Positions 1 to 11,142 of a DNA stretch of 64,000 nt are shown piece by piece. Positions within the stretch are counted from its first letter, which is position 1. Every line of letters starts with the position of its first letter. Under the pieces are notes generated by a model. That model saw only the letters and a list, made by a program, of their open reading frames with translations, was not told where the DNA came from and did not search any database. The translations under genes were made by a program, and so were the position numbers. The stretch is from the NCBI RefSeq assembly GCF_001625305.1, contig NW_017802380.1, positions 2,223,785 to 2,287,784 of the forward strand. The letters are read 5' to 3'. The DNA is from Branchiostoma belcheri. Taxonomy: Eukaryota; Chordata; Leptocardii; Amphioxiformes; Branchiostomatidae.

Positions 1-30
1 AGTCCCACAAATTGCATGTGGAGGGGGTAA

Positions 31-406
31 GGCCACACCAATTTAATTTGTTGGTTCTCGGATTCGCCTCTTCGTTTTTTTCTGATTTGCAAAAAAAAAA
101 AAATTGATTCTGGTCCTGAATCAACTGAAAAATGCTCATGTTTTGCCCCCCAACAGTTGAGGAAAGTTCTTTTCTTCCTAGTTGTTACAGTTTTCCCATC
201 TATCATTGCAGTGGTTTGATTAAAAGTTCAAAATTCAATGTTTAAATTTTAACCCAGCCTTTTGTGTTCACTTCATGGCTCATTTTGTAGCATTTAATCC
301 TATAATAGGATACCTAGACCTGTTTTTATTTTTATTTTTTTTCGCCCTGTCGCTTCATATTTTTTCTGAAAAAATCCGAGAACCAACAAATTAAATTGGT
401 GTGGCC
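31..406. mobile_element. Harbinger-like MITE, copy 1 (376 bp)
   Basis: The element has perfect 34-bp terminal inverted repeats at 31-64 and 373-406, beginning GGCCACACCAATTTAATTTG. It is flanked on both sides by the trinucleotide TAA (28-30 and 407-409), which reads as a 3-bp target-site duplication. A second copy with the same ends and the same TAA flanks lies at 35024-35386. There is no transposase frame inside, so it is non-autonomous. A TAA/TWA duplication with GG-starting ends is typical of the PIF/Harbinger superfamily; that assignment is inference, while the ends and duplication are seen directly. Internally it is A/T rich with a poly-A run near 90-103. Confidence 0.85.
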
Positions 407-1220
407 TAATTGTTGTAATGCCGTTTTTTCGCGGGTTGTGATTTTGTTTCTAATTGTTGTTCTGTTGACCTGGTTATTGCCAATAACAGTAGTTAGCAGT
501 CTGCACAGGGATTTGCACTGGTGGTGGGCCTTATTTTCCTTTCAAAGATCAAATCAAAATACCATATTTTGTATGCAACAATTGTAGATAGGAAATTACT
601 TAACATGATTGCAGTTGAATGTAGGCTATTGTTGACAATGTTGAACTTTTGTGTGCGTAGCATTTTTAGATTGTGATTGGCAGGGACACCTGAAAAACAT
701 GTAGGTTCTTACCCGAGTGTACTTTTCCCTGTAAAAATGAATGAAATGAAACTTTATCGTACAATCACAATGGTATGATTAGGACGTGTTGAAAATATCC
801 GACATCACCAATACTTTATCTGTACTGTCCCGCAGTATGGATGCACCGAGGGACTGTAAATTTCCAGCGGAATCCCCCGATCAGTCTTACTGTCAGAGGT
901 GACATTTAAGTGCACCAAACGGATGTCGTAACTATCTACAATCATCATCATCATTTCAGACACATCTACCAAGAGGATGGATTTGGAGAGATTTGTCATG
1001 GATAAAACAGCCTGTTGGGCAGATGTGGTTTAAGTGGTCTTTGTATTAATGGTAGTCGTAGTTACTTTTTCGGCTTCAAACACTGCAACACGTCAAACTG
1101 CAGTCTATATGTAGTCATGTACCTCAGTGAGGGTGTGGTCACATTTGTCGTAGGACTGCAAACTACACATGTAAGGTTGGAATAGTCCTTGGAATTGCTT
1201 ATATCAAGATAGTCATCGTA
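407..1220. other. Gene-free stretch, nothing recognised
   Basis: AT-leaning unique sequence between the first MITE and the SINE. The only open frames are under 65 codons and have no recognisable content. Confidence 0.5.
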
Positions 1221-1452
1221 GGGTCATGTGGTAGCATGTTTGGCTCAGGACCAAGAGGTCCCAGGTTCGAATCCTACCCATGTCACTGATCTTGTGCCCT
1301 TGGGAAAGGCACTTTGCACGACTTTCTTCACTTCACTCAGGTGGAAATGAGTACCTACATGTAGCTTCAGTTAGGGACGTTCCTCTGTTAGGACGTTAAA
1401 TGGAGGTCCTGTGTTTTGGGAGAGCCACACCCCACACACGTTAAAGAGCACA
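1221..1452 (+). mobile_element. tRNA-derived SINE (plus orientation)
   Basis: The 5' part looks like a tRNA: an A-box-like stretch at about 1229-1239 and a perfect RNA polymerase III B box, GGTTCGAATCC, at 1264-1274. It is followed by a conserved-looking central body containing CTTGGGAAAGGCACTTTGCA and GGTGGAAATGAGTACCT. The bodies of several widespread marine-invertebrate SINE families look like this, but I do not assign a named family. The 3' end is uncertain; I end it after GTTAAAGAGCACAGTACTG. It is not a functional tRNA gene because no complete cloverleaf is evident. Confidence 0.7.
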
Positions 1453-1760
1453 GTACTGTAAGTAAGCTGATGTTATCAAAGCAGTCAGTACATTGTGAGT
1501 CAAAGTTGAATTGCAGCCTCTGGAAAAACACTCTCAACACTCAACAATTGGTTACAAATTTCTAATTTATTGTCGACTTTGACTACACAGTAAGACAATG
1601 TAAAACCATGGCCATAATTGTGAGTCATTCACCCTTATCTTGTATGTCCAGCCTCTTCAGTCAGGCTAACAAAGATGTTGAATTACACCAAAGAATTGAC
1701 CGTCTGCTTCACTAAAGGTACTGCAGTAGGTGTTTTGTATTCATTTATGGTAGGTCACCC
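1453..1760. other. Gene-free stretch, nothing recognised
   Basis: Unique AT-rich sequence between the SINE and the palindrome. Confidence 0.45.
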
Positions 1761-1847
1761 AACATGTATGAGCTAATATTACTAAGTATAGGTGGAATAA
1801 AACATGATAGGCTATTCTATACTTAGTAATATTAGCTCATACATGTT
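1761..1847. repeat. Perfect 31-bp inverted repeat (hairpin)
   Basis: The left arm, 1761-1791, starts AACATGTATGAGCTAATATT. The right arm, 1817-1847, is its exact reverse complement, separated by a 25-nt loop. No mismatch is present in 31 pairs, so the repeat is young or maintained. No target-site duplication is obvious at the outer edges (ACCC on the left, TAGA on the right). Confidence 0.9.
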
Positions 1848-3740
1848 TAGACAACAATATAGGGTTGACAACAGCATGGTTGCTCTATCAGAGACAGTGA
1901 TATAGTAAGTAAAACCCCAGCTGCCCCCTCTTTGGCTCCAAGTTTCTCTTTCTTGTAATTTCTTTTACAATTATGCCACAGGTCAGTCCAGGTGCTCCCT
2001 GTTGCTCTGCTGCATTAAGAGCAGCCATGTTTATGGATGGGTCCTCCCCAGGCCGTATAATTCAGGCTCTCCTGCACATTCAATAATAATAGCCCGTACT
2101 CGGCTGGGAGGGGAGGGGAACAGGGGTCAAATCTAAGGTGGATATCGAGTAAAGTGCATTTTCGGAATGGGTCGGACTTAACGCAAATGAGGCCCTGAAC
2201 AGTCACCTTGGCACTGCAGAACACAAGCAAATTAGAGACAGGGTTCAGGATAAGTGACATGACTGCATCAGCTTTGGACCTAATGACAGCCTGTCCCTGG
2301 AGAGTTGTGAATGCGAGTCAGAAAGGTGAACGGGTGGATCTGAGGACAGCAGACCTTCTGACCAGACACGCTCCTTTTTTCTCACCCCCTGACTTTGATA
2401 ATAACGGCAGTGACAGAAGGCCATATACGTGTTGCAGAAAGGAAAACAGCTATATGTGATCCCAGAAATGTAATTTTTTTTCAAGATTCCCAACTGAAAT
2501 TATATCTATAACTTATATAAGTACCGACTCAAGTTTAAGTTATACCTGTTGCTTCTTCAAGAACTGGGAAAGCCTTCCTTAAAATTACATAATACATGGC
2601 CTCTACTGCCTTGAGTCCTATATAATGCTGACTCACGTATAAACATTAGGGCGGAACAGAGCCCCATGATGCTCTTATCTATATTTATCACACACACCCT
2701 CTTTATCCACAATGTAACAGGGATGATAAGGGCTGAGCCCAGGCATTACCATGGGAGTTACATCGTGTGAACCTTGCACTTCTCCTGTAAAACTTTGCGA
2801 GGTCAGGATTTTAAAAATGAAGGGCACAACTGTAAAAAGAAAAACTGTAAAAAGAGTGTAAAACCCCTACCTTTATCTGTATATAATCAGTATGTGCATG
2901 TATTGCATAATTATATGTACAGTATTATCCTTTCATGTTTTGTTTCTCAGTGATATGTGGCCAATTAAATCAACAGCCCTGTCCATTTATTCCAATTTAG
3001 TCTGACTCGTAATGACACTATGACATTCTAGACTCAAAGGTCTTGGTAGCAGCAATTAATTACTGTTCAAGCAAGTCTTTAAGTCTGGACCAAACATGAA
3101 TACAAGATGTTGGTTGACAGTGGCTGTGTGTGTGTACGATCACATCTTTATCACAACAAGATTAAGCACGGCAACAAGTTGTTTTTCAGACCATACCAAC
3201 CCAAGTTATAGGGAATGTTTGGAAAACAATACTGTCGTCTCAGACCTTGTTTGCTAAACTCCATTCAACAGTCTGCTGATAGCTTTAAGATGTCTGTCAA
3301 TATTATGAAGAGAATATCCAAGAAGACTCCTTGCTTGAAATAAGCTCAGCACCCCAGTAACCTAGAGTAATAACCTTTTAAGATATTGCACATTTTCATT
3401 CATCTTACAATAACAGCAATTTTAAACCACTGTGTCTGCGACAATATTCAACATCAAAGCTACATATGTACATGTGTATCTAATTCAAGACAGAGAAGTA
3501 CATATGCTCTCAACAGGAACAATTCAAAATCCATCAAAACCATGCTGTGGTGCAGACATGTGCTTTGCAATTCATTTCGGCTTGTCGGATTAATTCCAGT
3601 TATTTCTTCACTTTCTGTTGATGTCCCCACCAGCATTTCCCCACACAGGGCATTAATTCCTCTGCCGCACCTATTTATTAGCTTAATTTTCTTGTCGAAC
3701 ATGTGTTTTTCCCTGGAAATCTGCCTCCCCGGAGTGTTGG
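1848..3740. other. Gene-free stretch, nothing recognised
   Basis: Unique sequence. The overlapping short frames at 2015-2493 on both strands are mutual shadows in a slightly GC-richer patch and show no domain or splice context. Confidence 0.45.
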
Positions 3741-4040
3741 AAACCATCTCTTGAAATTGCACGTGGGGAGTTTGGGATTTGAGGGTGAGAAGATCAGCCG
3801 GAAAGTAATGCAAATAATGGAGCCGAGCGTCACAAAGGATTACTGGAACTTATCAGGTGGAATGTTCCATGCCTCTTCAAAACGTGTGCCGAGTTGTGCT
3901 GGGGGTGCCGATGGTCTGATGGCGTCCTTTCAACTTAATGCGTTACGTTCCGTGGAAAGGGCCTCCGAGCCATGCATCCGTATTAGTGGAAAGTTATTGA
4001 TATTCAGCAAGTGTCTCGAAGATGCTTGAATTTGCATAAT
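3741..4040. promoter_or_regulatory. Putative regulatory block with two POU octamers
   Basis: Complex, CpG-containing sequence unlike its AT-rich surroundings. It contains the octamer ATGCAAAT at 3808-3815 and the same site in the other orientation, ATTTGCAT, at 4030-4037. Both are followed within a few bases by AATGGAGC. The paired sites with a shared 3' context suggest an element bound by POU-domain factors. This is inference from motifs only; octamers also arise by chance. Confidence 0.3.
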
Positions 4041-4634
4041 GGAGCACTCCAAAGAAACACTAAGTGGTAGGCCGGGAGAGGTATTATGTGTAGGCTGTAC
4101 ATATTTAATCAGTTGTTTGACAGATCCCATCACCTATCTGAGGACAAATTACAAACCAAATTTCTGATTGAACCACATGTTGATACTCGTACTCTGGTGT
4201 TTGGACCTTAACTTTGGGTTCAATGTCTATCAAGTATGTATCAAATGGTCAACATGTACACTTTTAAAAAAGAACAAATAAATTAATTTTGCTGCAACTC
4301 ACAGGCCTTTTGGCATATTTTGTTTCGATGTGATGGGTTATTTACATCATGAACACAGGCAAATGAAGAGTTTATTAAATAAAATGTTTATGAAATTACT
4401 TGACAATAGGTATTGTTCGTGAACCCTAATGCATTAAAAGCCAATCTCTACAGTGAGTTGTACAAATATGCTCAGGACAAAGATGACAACTGAATGTAAT
4501 TTCATTTCCATGAAAACTTTGGTAATATGTAAAAGTTGGCTTTTACCTCCTTGAGTGGAGGTATTGTTTTCAATGGGTCTGTGTACAAGTTTGTTTTATT
4601 TTCACATACATTGACCAGCATAACATAAGAAAAT

Positions 4635-4687
4635 ATGGATGGATGGAAGGAAGGATGGATGGATGGAGAAGGATGGATGGATGGAAG
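4635..4687 (+). repeat. (GGAT)n / (GGAA)n microsatellite
   Basis: Imperfect run of GGAT units with interspersed GGAA, about 53 bp. Confidence 0.9.
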
Positions 4688-4813
4688 TCATTGTCACAGA
4701 TTAACTGGTAATATATCAGATTTTTTTGCAATATCATGGAGCTCAAATTCACAACACATGTTTCAGCACCATGGACAGGCACACTTCTGACATTGGAGCA
4801 ACTATCTCATCCT

Positions 4814-4835
4814 GCACCCAGTATTTTGAGCCCTG
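4814..4835. mobile_element. Terminal fragment of the CAGGGCTCGAAAT element family
   Basis: GCACCCAGTATTTTGAGCCC followed by TG matches, with one change, the right terminus of the two full elements at 53760-54108 and 59447-59829. The rest of the element is missing or too diverged to see. Confidence 0.55.
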
Positions 4836-5591
4836 TAAATGAAATAGAAAAATGAGACTGGTAGGAATGTTGAGATTTAATTGCTTGAGGCAAAGGCAAA
4901 ATGTTATTAAATGCATAGCCTTAATTTATAGTTTAAATATGCCCTTTTCATGTACCTAATTACTTGTGCTTGATTTACAATGTATGTACGTTTGATTTAC
5001 TGGCATTAGTTGCTGCAGTGCTGCACAAATCTTTTTTCATTAATAAACCAGGCTATATTAATTAGCTGACCAGTATGATTCATCACATATGATTATAAGT
5101 GCTTAACATTACGTCATGGTAGCACAGGTATTATGGCACGCATAGGTTTACCTATTAATGATCTCTGAAGTTTTCCATATGTCATACTTGAATGATGGCT
5201 ACTTCATATTTCTTTGTACATCTTATGATACTTTTTCTAATATATGATCATGGTATAGAAATATTTCAAAATATATCAGCTTTCTTCAATTCAAGTACAT
5301 GTATTACTACTAAGTGAATGATTAGGTTAATTGTCACTGATATATTCATAAACATTTTATTTGATAAACATTTCATTTTCCTGTGTTGATGATGTATAAG
5401 TAACTCATCACATCTAGAAAGAAGTATACCAAAAGGCCTGTGTGTTGCAGCACAAGTGTTCTATTAGACCTTTGTTACAAGTTTGCATGTTGACCTTTTG
5501 ATAGATACTTTACTGACATTGAAACCAAAGTTAAGACTTAGGGTATAGGATTTTCTTCTAACACAACCAGTAAGATTCTCACCTGCTTACG

Positions 5592-5620
5592 TTTCGATGT
5601 CTATCAGACACCTTCCTCAG
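5592..5620 (-). ncRNA. Hammerhead-like ribozyme core, left arm
   Basis: On the minus strand, CTGAGGA (consensus CUGANGA) at 5620-5614 is followed by a 6-bp hairpin (GGTGTC with GACATC, one G-U pair) and then GAAA. The stop codon of the endonuclease frame (CTC TGA) overlaps the CTGA. Hammerhead ribozymes are established in Penelope-like elements. I can see the core and stem II but cannot assign stem III and a cleavage triplet confidently, so self-cleavage is a hypothesis. Confidence 0.45.
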
Positions 5621-6060
5621 AGCTTCTGACTGGAGTTCTGCAACTCGCCGCTATTTAACGTCAAAGTAGGTGGCGCTTTTGCGGCGAGAATGCAATCCCA
5701 AACGTGGCTGAGCTTGTATCCCCCCTCGTCCCGGTTCATCACTGGGGTAGACTTCCTTATCCAGACTGCTTCTTTAATCCAACGGATTCTTCTGTTGTCC
5801 TCCCTATCTATGACCCTGGCACCCTCCCAGTCTATCACACAATTGTTTCTGGCAACATGATCTGTGACTGCCGATTTTTTCTCTTCTTTTTGTGCTTGTT
5901 GTTTCTGGGAGCGTGTATATCTTACGGTTTCGCTGTTGTCTGCCTCTTTTCTGTGTTCTTCCAGTCTTTTGCCAAAGGTCCTGCCAGTTTCTCCAATGTA
6001 CACTTGATCACAGCTTTTGCATGGTATTTTATATACGCAATCGCAAAAGCGCCACCTACT
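5617..6060 (-). pseudogene. GIY-YIG endonuclease fragment of a Penelope-like element
   Basis: The minus-strand frame is open from about 6060 to the stop at 5617. It begins with a CDCVYKIPC-type lead-in and then KSC, QVYIGETGR, an arginine-rich helix (GKRLEEHRKEA), SAVTDHV and RIRWIKEAVWIRK. These are the hallmark blocks of the GIY-YIG nuclease carried by Penelope-like retroelements: the paired VY and YIG strands, the Arg in GKRLEEH and the adjacent Glu-His. The start codon nearest the domain is at 6003, but the reading clearly continues upstream into the inverted arm, so this is the C-terminal piece of a longer polyprotein. The last 30 or so residues come from the left arm. No RT domain is present, hence it is non-functional for transposition on its own. 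Confidence 0.75.
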
Positions 6061-6104
6061 TTGGCGTTAAATAGCGGCGAGTTGCAGAACTCCAGTCAGA
6101 AGCT

Positions 6105-6133
6105 CTGAGGAAGGTGTCTGATAGACATCGAAA
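6105..6133 (+). ncRNA. Hammerhead-like ribozyme core, right arm
   Basis: Inverted partner of the core at 5592-5620: CTGAGGA 6105-6111, stem II GGTGTC 6113-6118, loop TGATA, GACATC 6124-6129, GAAA 6130-6133. Just outside it, CCAGT before and ACTGG after the core could pair as an outer stem, and GTAAG/CTTAC could form a second stem. That geometry is suggestive but not a textbook hammerhead. Confidence 0.45.
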
Positions 6134-6189
6134 CGTAAGCAGGTGAGAATCTTACTGGTTGTGTTAGAAGAAAATCCTATACCCTAAGT

Positions 6190-8856
6190 ATCTTCCAACC
6201 TGATGAAATTATTTACGGAAAGCAAAGTTAAGACTGAAAACATCTAAATCTGAAAATTTATATCTTGCAAGGAATGAAAGTTGATGAAAAGCCTGTCCAG
6301 TGTGCTGTAAAGATGCACCCTGACTGTATGCATGATGATGAATTATTTTGCCTGTGTTATATGTGTGGGTGAAGGCCAGTGTGCCCATTACCTTCCCCTC
6401 ACACAACTTAACAATCCGTTATGGAAAACTCCCCATGGCATTGACATTTGCAACACAAGAACAGACATGGGAGGCATACATTACACCCTTTCATGTCGCC
6501 TGTTGAAACTTCTTGACAGTCGTAATGTTCCAGGAGGTTCCTTTGAAGAACTCTTCATGTCCTCGCATCTTAAGATCAAAGGCAAGAAGGTCCCTTTTTT
6601 TACTATCTGACTAGGGCATGCTAGTGTAAAGTAGTTCATAGTGTTTTGGAGTTGACCATCCAACAAAGTTTGTTCAAGCCATGGAGCATCATCTTGTCAT
6701 TTCATTTGCAGTAAACTTTACTAATAGTTGTCATTTCATTTGCAGTAAACTTTACTAATAGTGTATATTTGAGGCAAAGGAGTACTTCTATCAAGTTTTA
6801 TTCCTAGTATCTTTCTTTACAGATATTGTCAGATATGATGTAAATCAACTCTCCTAATTCTGCCAGGAACCCTAACATTGTCACATGTAATGTATGATAA
6901 ACTCCAAGAGGTCTACTAAAGCAACAACAGTAATTTAAATCCCTGAGGTATGCACTCTTCAGATATCTCTAGAGGTGTTGAAGGCATTCTTGAAAGGGCC
7001 TCGATAACACTGTTTTTTTAATGTGTAGGCCTTAAAGTACCCAGTGGAATTATGAGAATTGATGTTGAATCATATTCAAGTTGTTGGGTGTTTTCTGGCA
7101 TGCACCAGTGGGACTTACCCAGGGGATCTTATCTGATCAACTAAAAGCATCCCGTAAGTGATCTATTGTTTGGTATTGCTTGCTCTAAGGTGATTGCATC
7201 TCAGAAAGCTGTTGGTCAAAGTGTTTAGCAATTGTCTGGGGCATTGAAAAGCTATTAGGGATGTGTAGTGAAGGAGGATGGTGTGAAAGCATGACTTCAA
7301 ATTTTGTGTCTGGTGAACGGTTTTAGTAAAACTGTTTTTACTCATTTTTTATTGGCAATTCAATATCTTTCTATTCCCGTTTTCATCTCATGAGTGGTCC
7401 TTGTCCATTCCTTTTATTTCATGCCTAATGCCACGCCAAACCAAGACATGCTGAACAATATTATCAGTCATGAGCAGATTGCATAACCAGTAATGCCTTG
7501 GAAATCTGTCCATTAAAGCGGATTGTTACTGTGCCAAAAACTTCAGCTTCAAATCACAGCTCGTCCCTGAAGAGAGATTCATGCTGCAGAGCAGCCATAA
7601 CCTGGCGACGCCCTCGCGCAATGTTCCCAGGGCCTTTATCCATCATGTGCCTCTGTTATCCCTTTTTATTACATATCCACTGCAGGAAGTTAGGGAGATA
7701 TCCTCGCAAATTATCAACTCAAAGACGCAGTGTTTCCATGAATCTTCCCTCCTTTTGGATAGACCAACAGGTAGGAGGTTGGACTAATAGCGTTAGTTGT
7801 TGAGCATTCCACAGTCCACTTGTTGAACATAGATCACACCACAGGACCACACCACAGGACCAATAACATTCGAGAGAACTATGAGTCAGAACCTAGACAG
7901 TCATTTTTTTTAGCAGACCATGTCCAACCTCCATGTTAGGAATACTAAAGAGGAATGGTGTATATACTGCAATGCACCTGCAAATTCTGTATCCTGCTAC
8001 TGTGAGATGATTGGAACAACAACTTTAATGAGAAAGGAGTTTTGTGACTTGTTCTTATCATAGATGTTTCATAAGTGAAGATGGTGAATGCTAATACAAA
8101 TGATTGTCAATGATGTAAAAAGTTTGGATGATCAGTGTCACTCTTATCTTTAATTGATAATGTCAAAGTGTGGCATTGTCTCAGAGGGAGCTTAGAAATG
8201 AATAAAGTCATCTTGAATTATGTTACTGTTGATGTTTCCAGATGTGAGCTCTTAGCTCTTAAACATCCAAGATCTCATCACCTGCCTCCTAGACCGATGG
8301 TGACCGATGAAGTAAATAAATAAAAAAATAAATAAAAATAAAAAGACCAAAGCCTACTGGCCAAAAATGTTCTGAGCTGTAATTTTCGGGCTGATCTTTT
8401 ACCATGCTATCAATATAGTCAAAAATATAAGAAGACAAATTATCAAATGCCAGTAAGAATACTAATCTTAAGCATCATCTGTAAATTTATTATGATACAA
8501 GATTGAAGAATACTGTAGAAATAAGGTACTCATGACTGATCTGTAATAAACCTTTTCCAGACTTGTGTCAGAAATGTGTTCCCTTTTTCTGATGACATGG
8601 CAGTAACTCCTATGCAAGAACCAACATGTCAATAGTGTGCATTATGTATGTATGATAGCATTAGGCTCCTAATAGTATTGTTGCTACAACTGCATTAACA
8701 TTGTAATTGTCTATTTTATAGTTGTTGCCCAGCTGATTGGAAGAGACATCTGCAAATGAAGGTTTAATCATCAAAGAGTTTTCTGCAAGGTGAGCATAAA
8801 TTTCTCCTCTCCAGTTTCTAGCCTGGTTTAGCTACCAAGAAGGCTAGGATAGGTTT
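6190..8856. other. Gene-free stretch; small 34-bp tandem duplication
   Basis: Unique sequence. Contains a direct duplication of 34 bp at 6694-6761 (unit ending GTAAACTTTACTAATAG), a short ACCACACCACAGG duplication near 7836-7861 and an A-rich AAATAAA run at 8312-8345. The block at about 7490-7700 is CpG-containing and complex and could be regulatory. No exon is supported. Confidence 0.45.
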
Positions 8857-9021
8857 GAATGAATGAATGAATGAATGAATGAATGAATGAATGAATGAAT
8901 GAATGAATGAATGAATGAATGAATGAATGAATGAATGAATGAATGAATGAATGAATGAATGAATGAATGAATGAATGAATGAATGAATGAATGAATGAAT
9001 GAATGAACGAATGAACGAATG
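8857..9021 (+). repeat. (GAAT)n microsatellite, about 165 bp
   Basis: An almost uninterrupted run of about 40 GAAT units, with GAAC variants only at the right end. The long minus-strand frame here encodes only Phe-Ile-His-Ser repeats and is an artefact of the repeat. Confidence 0.97.
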
Positions 9022-11142
9022 GATTATTTATTTTGTAAAACATTGCAGCCCTCTGGTTGAAATACATTTCACTTACATAAAAAAAATCAGGTAACCAGGC
9101 TACCAGTTTCTGCTGCATTGTAGCTAGATTAGATGTGCACGCATTTTTAGCCAGATTATTTACAGCCTGGAACGGGAAATGTTTAAAGTGCTTTCCTGTT
9201 GTCCTGCTGATTAATTCGTCAGTTGCCGTATTGCACCGAAACGACAATAAGCCACCGCTCGGTGTCACCCATTATTGCAAATGCATCAGAATTGATTAGA
9301 AGACTTTACCTCCCGTCGCTCCCCTGCTCCAGATCTAAATTCATCCCTATCCAGCTCTCTGCACAGCAAATTGATCGGAAAGAAAAGGGCTGATGAATAA
9401 ATGGCAAGATGTAATGAAATATTTTGTGCTGGTTAAGAGTGATCACCCATTCATGCGCAAAATAGCTTACAAAGACAAATCGCAAGCCAGCGTCTCTCTC
9501 CTGAGGGAGCTTTGAATGCTCAACGGGGAATGAGAGATTTTTCATGCGCTGTTCCATTTTCACCTCTCAGCATAATATTAAGGACATGAGGAGATGAGAT
9601 AGTTTTTCTGATAGATCCTGGCAGTCTTGGCAACCTTGTGTGCCCAACTGTCGCATTGGTGCATACAGTTGACCAGGGCTAGTCTGCTGATTTTAAAGAG
9701 GCATGCCCCAGGCACAACATGCATAATGAGGAATGGGTCAAGAAAAAAAGAACTGGACTGGTGTTCTTGCAAATAAATGTTAATGCATGTTTCTTTATAG
9801 GGTTACAAACTATTTACCAACATTGAGTCAAACCAAGGCCTTGGGCAAACTTTGGAAAGAACCTTGAATTGCAAAGCAATGCTACTGCTTAATTGATGGT
9901 ATGCAAAAATATGTGAGAAGTTACTTTTGCATGTATAGGAGATGAGAAATATTTCAGGTTATATGAGGAAGCAAAGTTAGACACTCAAAATCAATCCATG
10001 TGAGATCATGATTATGCATATTTGCTTGTGTAGTATGTTGCTGCACAAAGGTAATGACTACAGCTGAATGACAGACCACCTGTTACAAAGTAAATTCTAA
10101 GTAACTGCTTCTATACTATAGGAAATTTGGGTTTGTTAATTATAAATTCTAGTACCACAAAATTCCCTTATTTTAAATCACATGAGAAGGGAATGTACAT
10201 GGTCATTATATGGCACTACTATGCCAGGAAGACATCTAAAGATTATTAACGTTTGCAGCAACAAATTCAAAATGGCTGCCAAACAACAACGACTGCAGTC
10301 ACAGAGGGCTCACAGTCATTCCACCATAGAGCTGTTTGTCATTGACGCTAGTGGTCTAGATCTGTACTTGTATGGTTCCAGCTTTCATTTCCTCCTCCCA
10401 GCTTCAGTTCGGAAAAACCTGAGTGTATCACTGTCATCATCTATATTTGAAAGACTTTTGACCTTAAGCCTTTTTAATGCTGAGCTGTCCAATTTCCAGT
10501 CCTCTCTGGTGTGCCCATCTTGAAATATGTTACAGCGCAAAGTTTGCTCATAAAGCATAACTTATTCCCCGGCAGTTGCACTGTGTCACCACAGCGGCAT
10601 ATTTTATCATCGTCCCTATTTCCCCCTTATCGATTTTTAACTTTCCTGCCCCGATGCAGCTGTTTGCGTACTTCACATGCCGGGGAGGTCACCACCGAAG
10701 GGTGCTCCGCGTCTGGACGCGTCTCTGATTCATGGTGGCAAACTTGAGTTACGTAACGCCGGCAACTTTCTGGCACGGTGACGGACTGGTTTGGAGGGCC
10801 GTCTGACCATCTGTTGGTCCACCCTGCGACAGGTGCAAGGGGTGAATTGGGGGCCACCACCTCAGACTAATCAAGCGCGACACGCGGTAATAGTATCAGT
10901 TCCAGCGTACGTGGCGCGCTGCCTGGGGTATTGATTTATCATACATCTTGCCGAATGTTCAATTTCGGGCGCTGGAAGTATCGCTGGCCCGCACTGAAAG
11001 TGTGCAGTTAACAGATAATCCAATCACACCTGAATGTGGCAGGTAGTGGAGCCTCGGCCATACATTTATCCAGCCTGGCCTTGACTGTATGCACAGCGAG
11101 GTCACAAAGTGTCACGTCGACAGAGTTGTTCAGTACACCACG
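9022..11142. other. Gene-free stretch with complex CpG-containing blocks
   Basis: Two blocks stand out from AT-rich background: about 9170-9560 (contains TTGCAAATGCAT near 9276) and about 10560-11140 (CpG dense, with GCGCGACACGCGG and TACGTGGCGCGC-like stretches). No open frame with domain content spans either. They could be regulatory or ancient conserved DNA; this is inference from composition. Confidence 0.35.

Larger units (their letters stand above)
4041..5535. other. Gene-free stretch with microsatellite and TIR fragment
   Basis: Mostly AT-rich unique DNA. Apart from the GGAT microsatellite and the terminal fragment of a TIR element, listed separately, I see no coding signal. Confidence 0.5.
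5536..6189 (-). mobile_element. Penelope-like element remnant in a long inverted repeat
   Basis: A 654-bp unit bounded by inverted repeats of about 145 bp. The left arm, 5536 to about 5684, is nearly the reverse complement of about 6042-6189, both ending in the outer motif ACTTAGGGTATAGG. The interior encodes, on the minus strand, a GIY-YIG endonuclease domain of the type found at the C terminus of Penelope-like retroelements. No reverse transcriptase is left. Each arm carries a hammerhead-like core (listed separately). Penelope-like elements are known for unusual terminal repeats and inverted ends. I infer that this is a 5'-truncated copy joined to an inverted copy of its terminal repeat. 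Confidence 0.75.

Noticed and set aside
1221-1290. Possible tRNA gene
   Set aside because: Good B box but no complete cloverleaf, and it continues into a SINE body.
8828-9268. 146-codon minus-strand frame
   Set aside because: More than a third of it is a Phe-Ile-His-Ser repeat from the (GAAT)n microsatellite.
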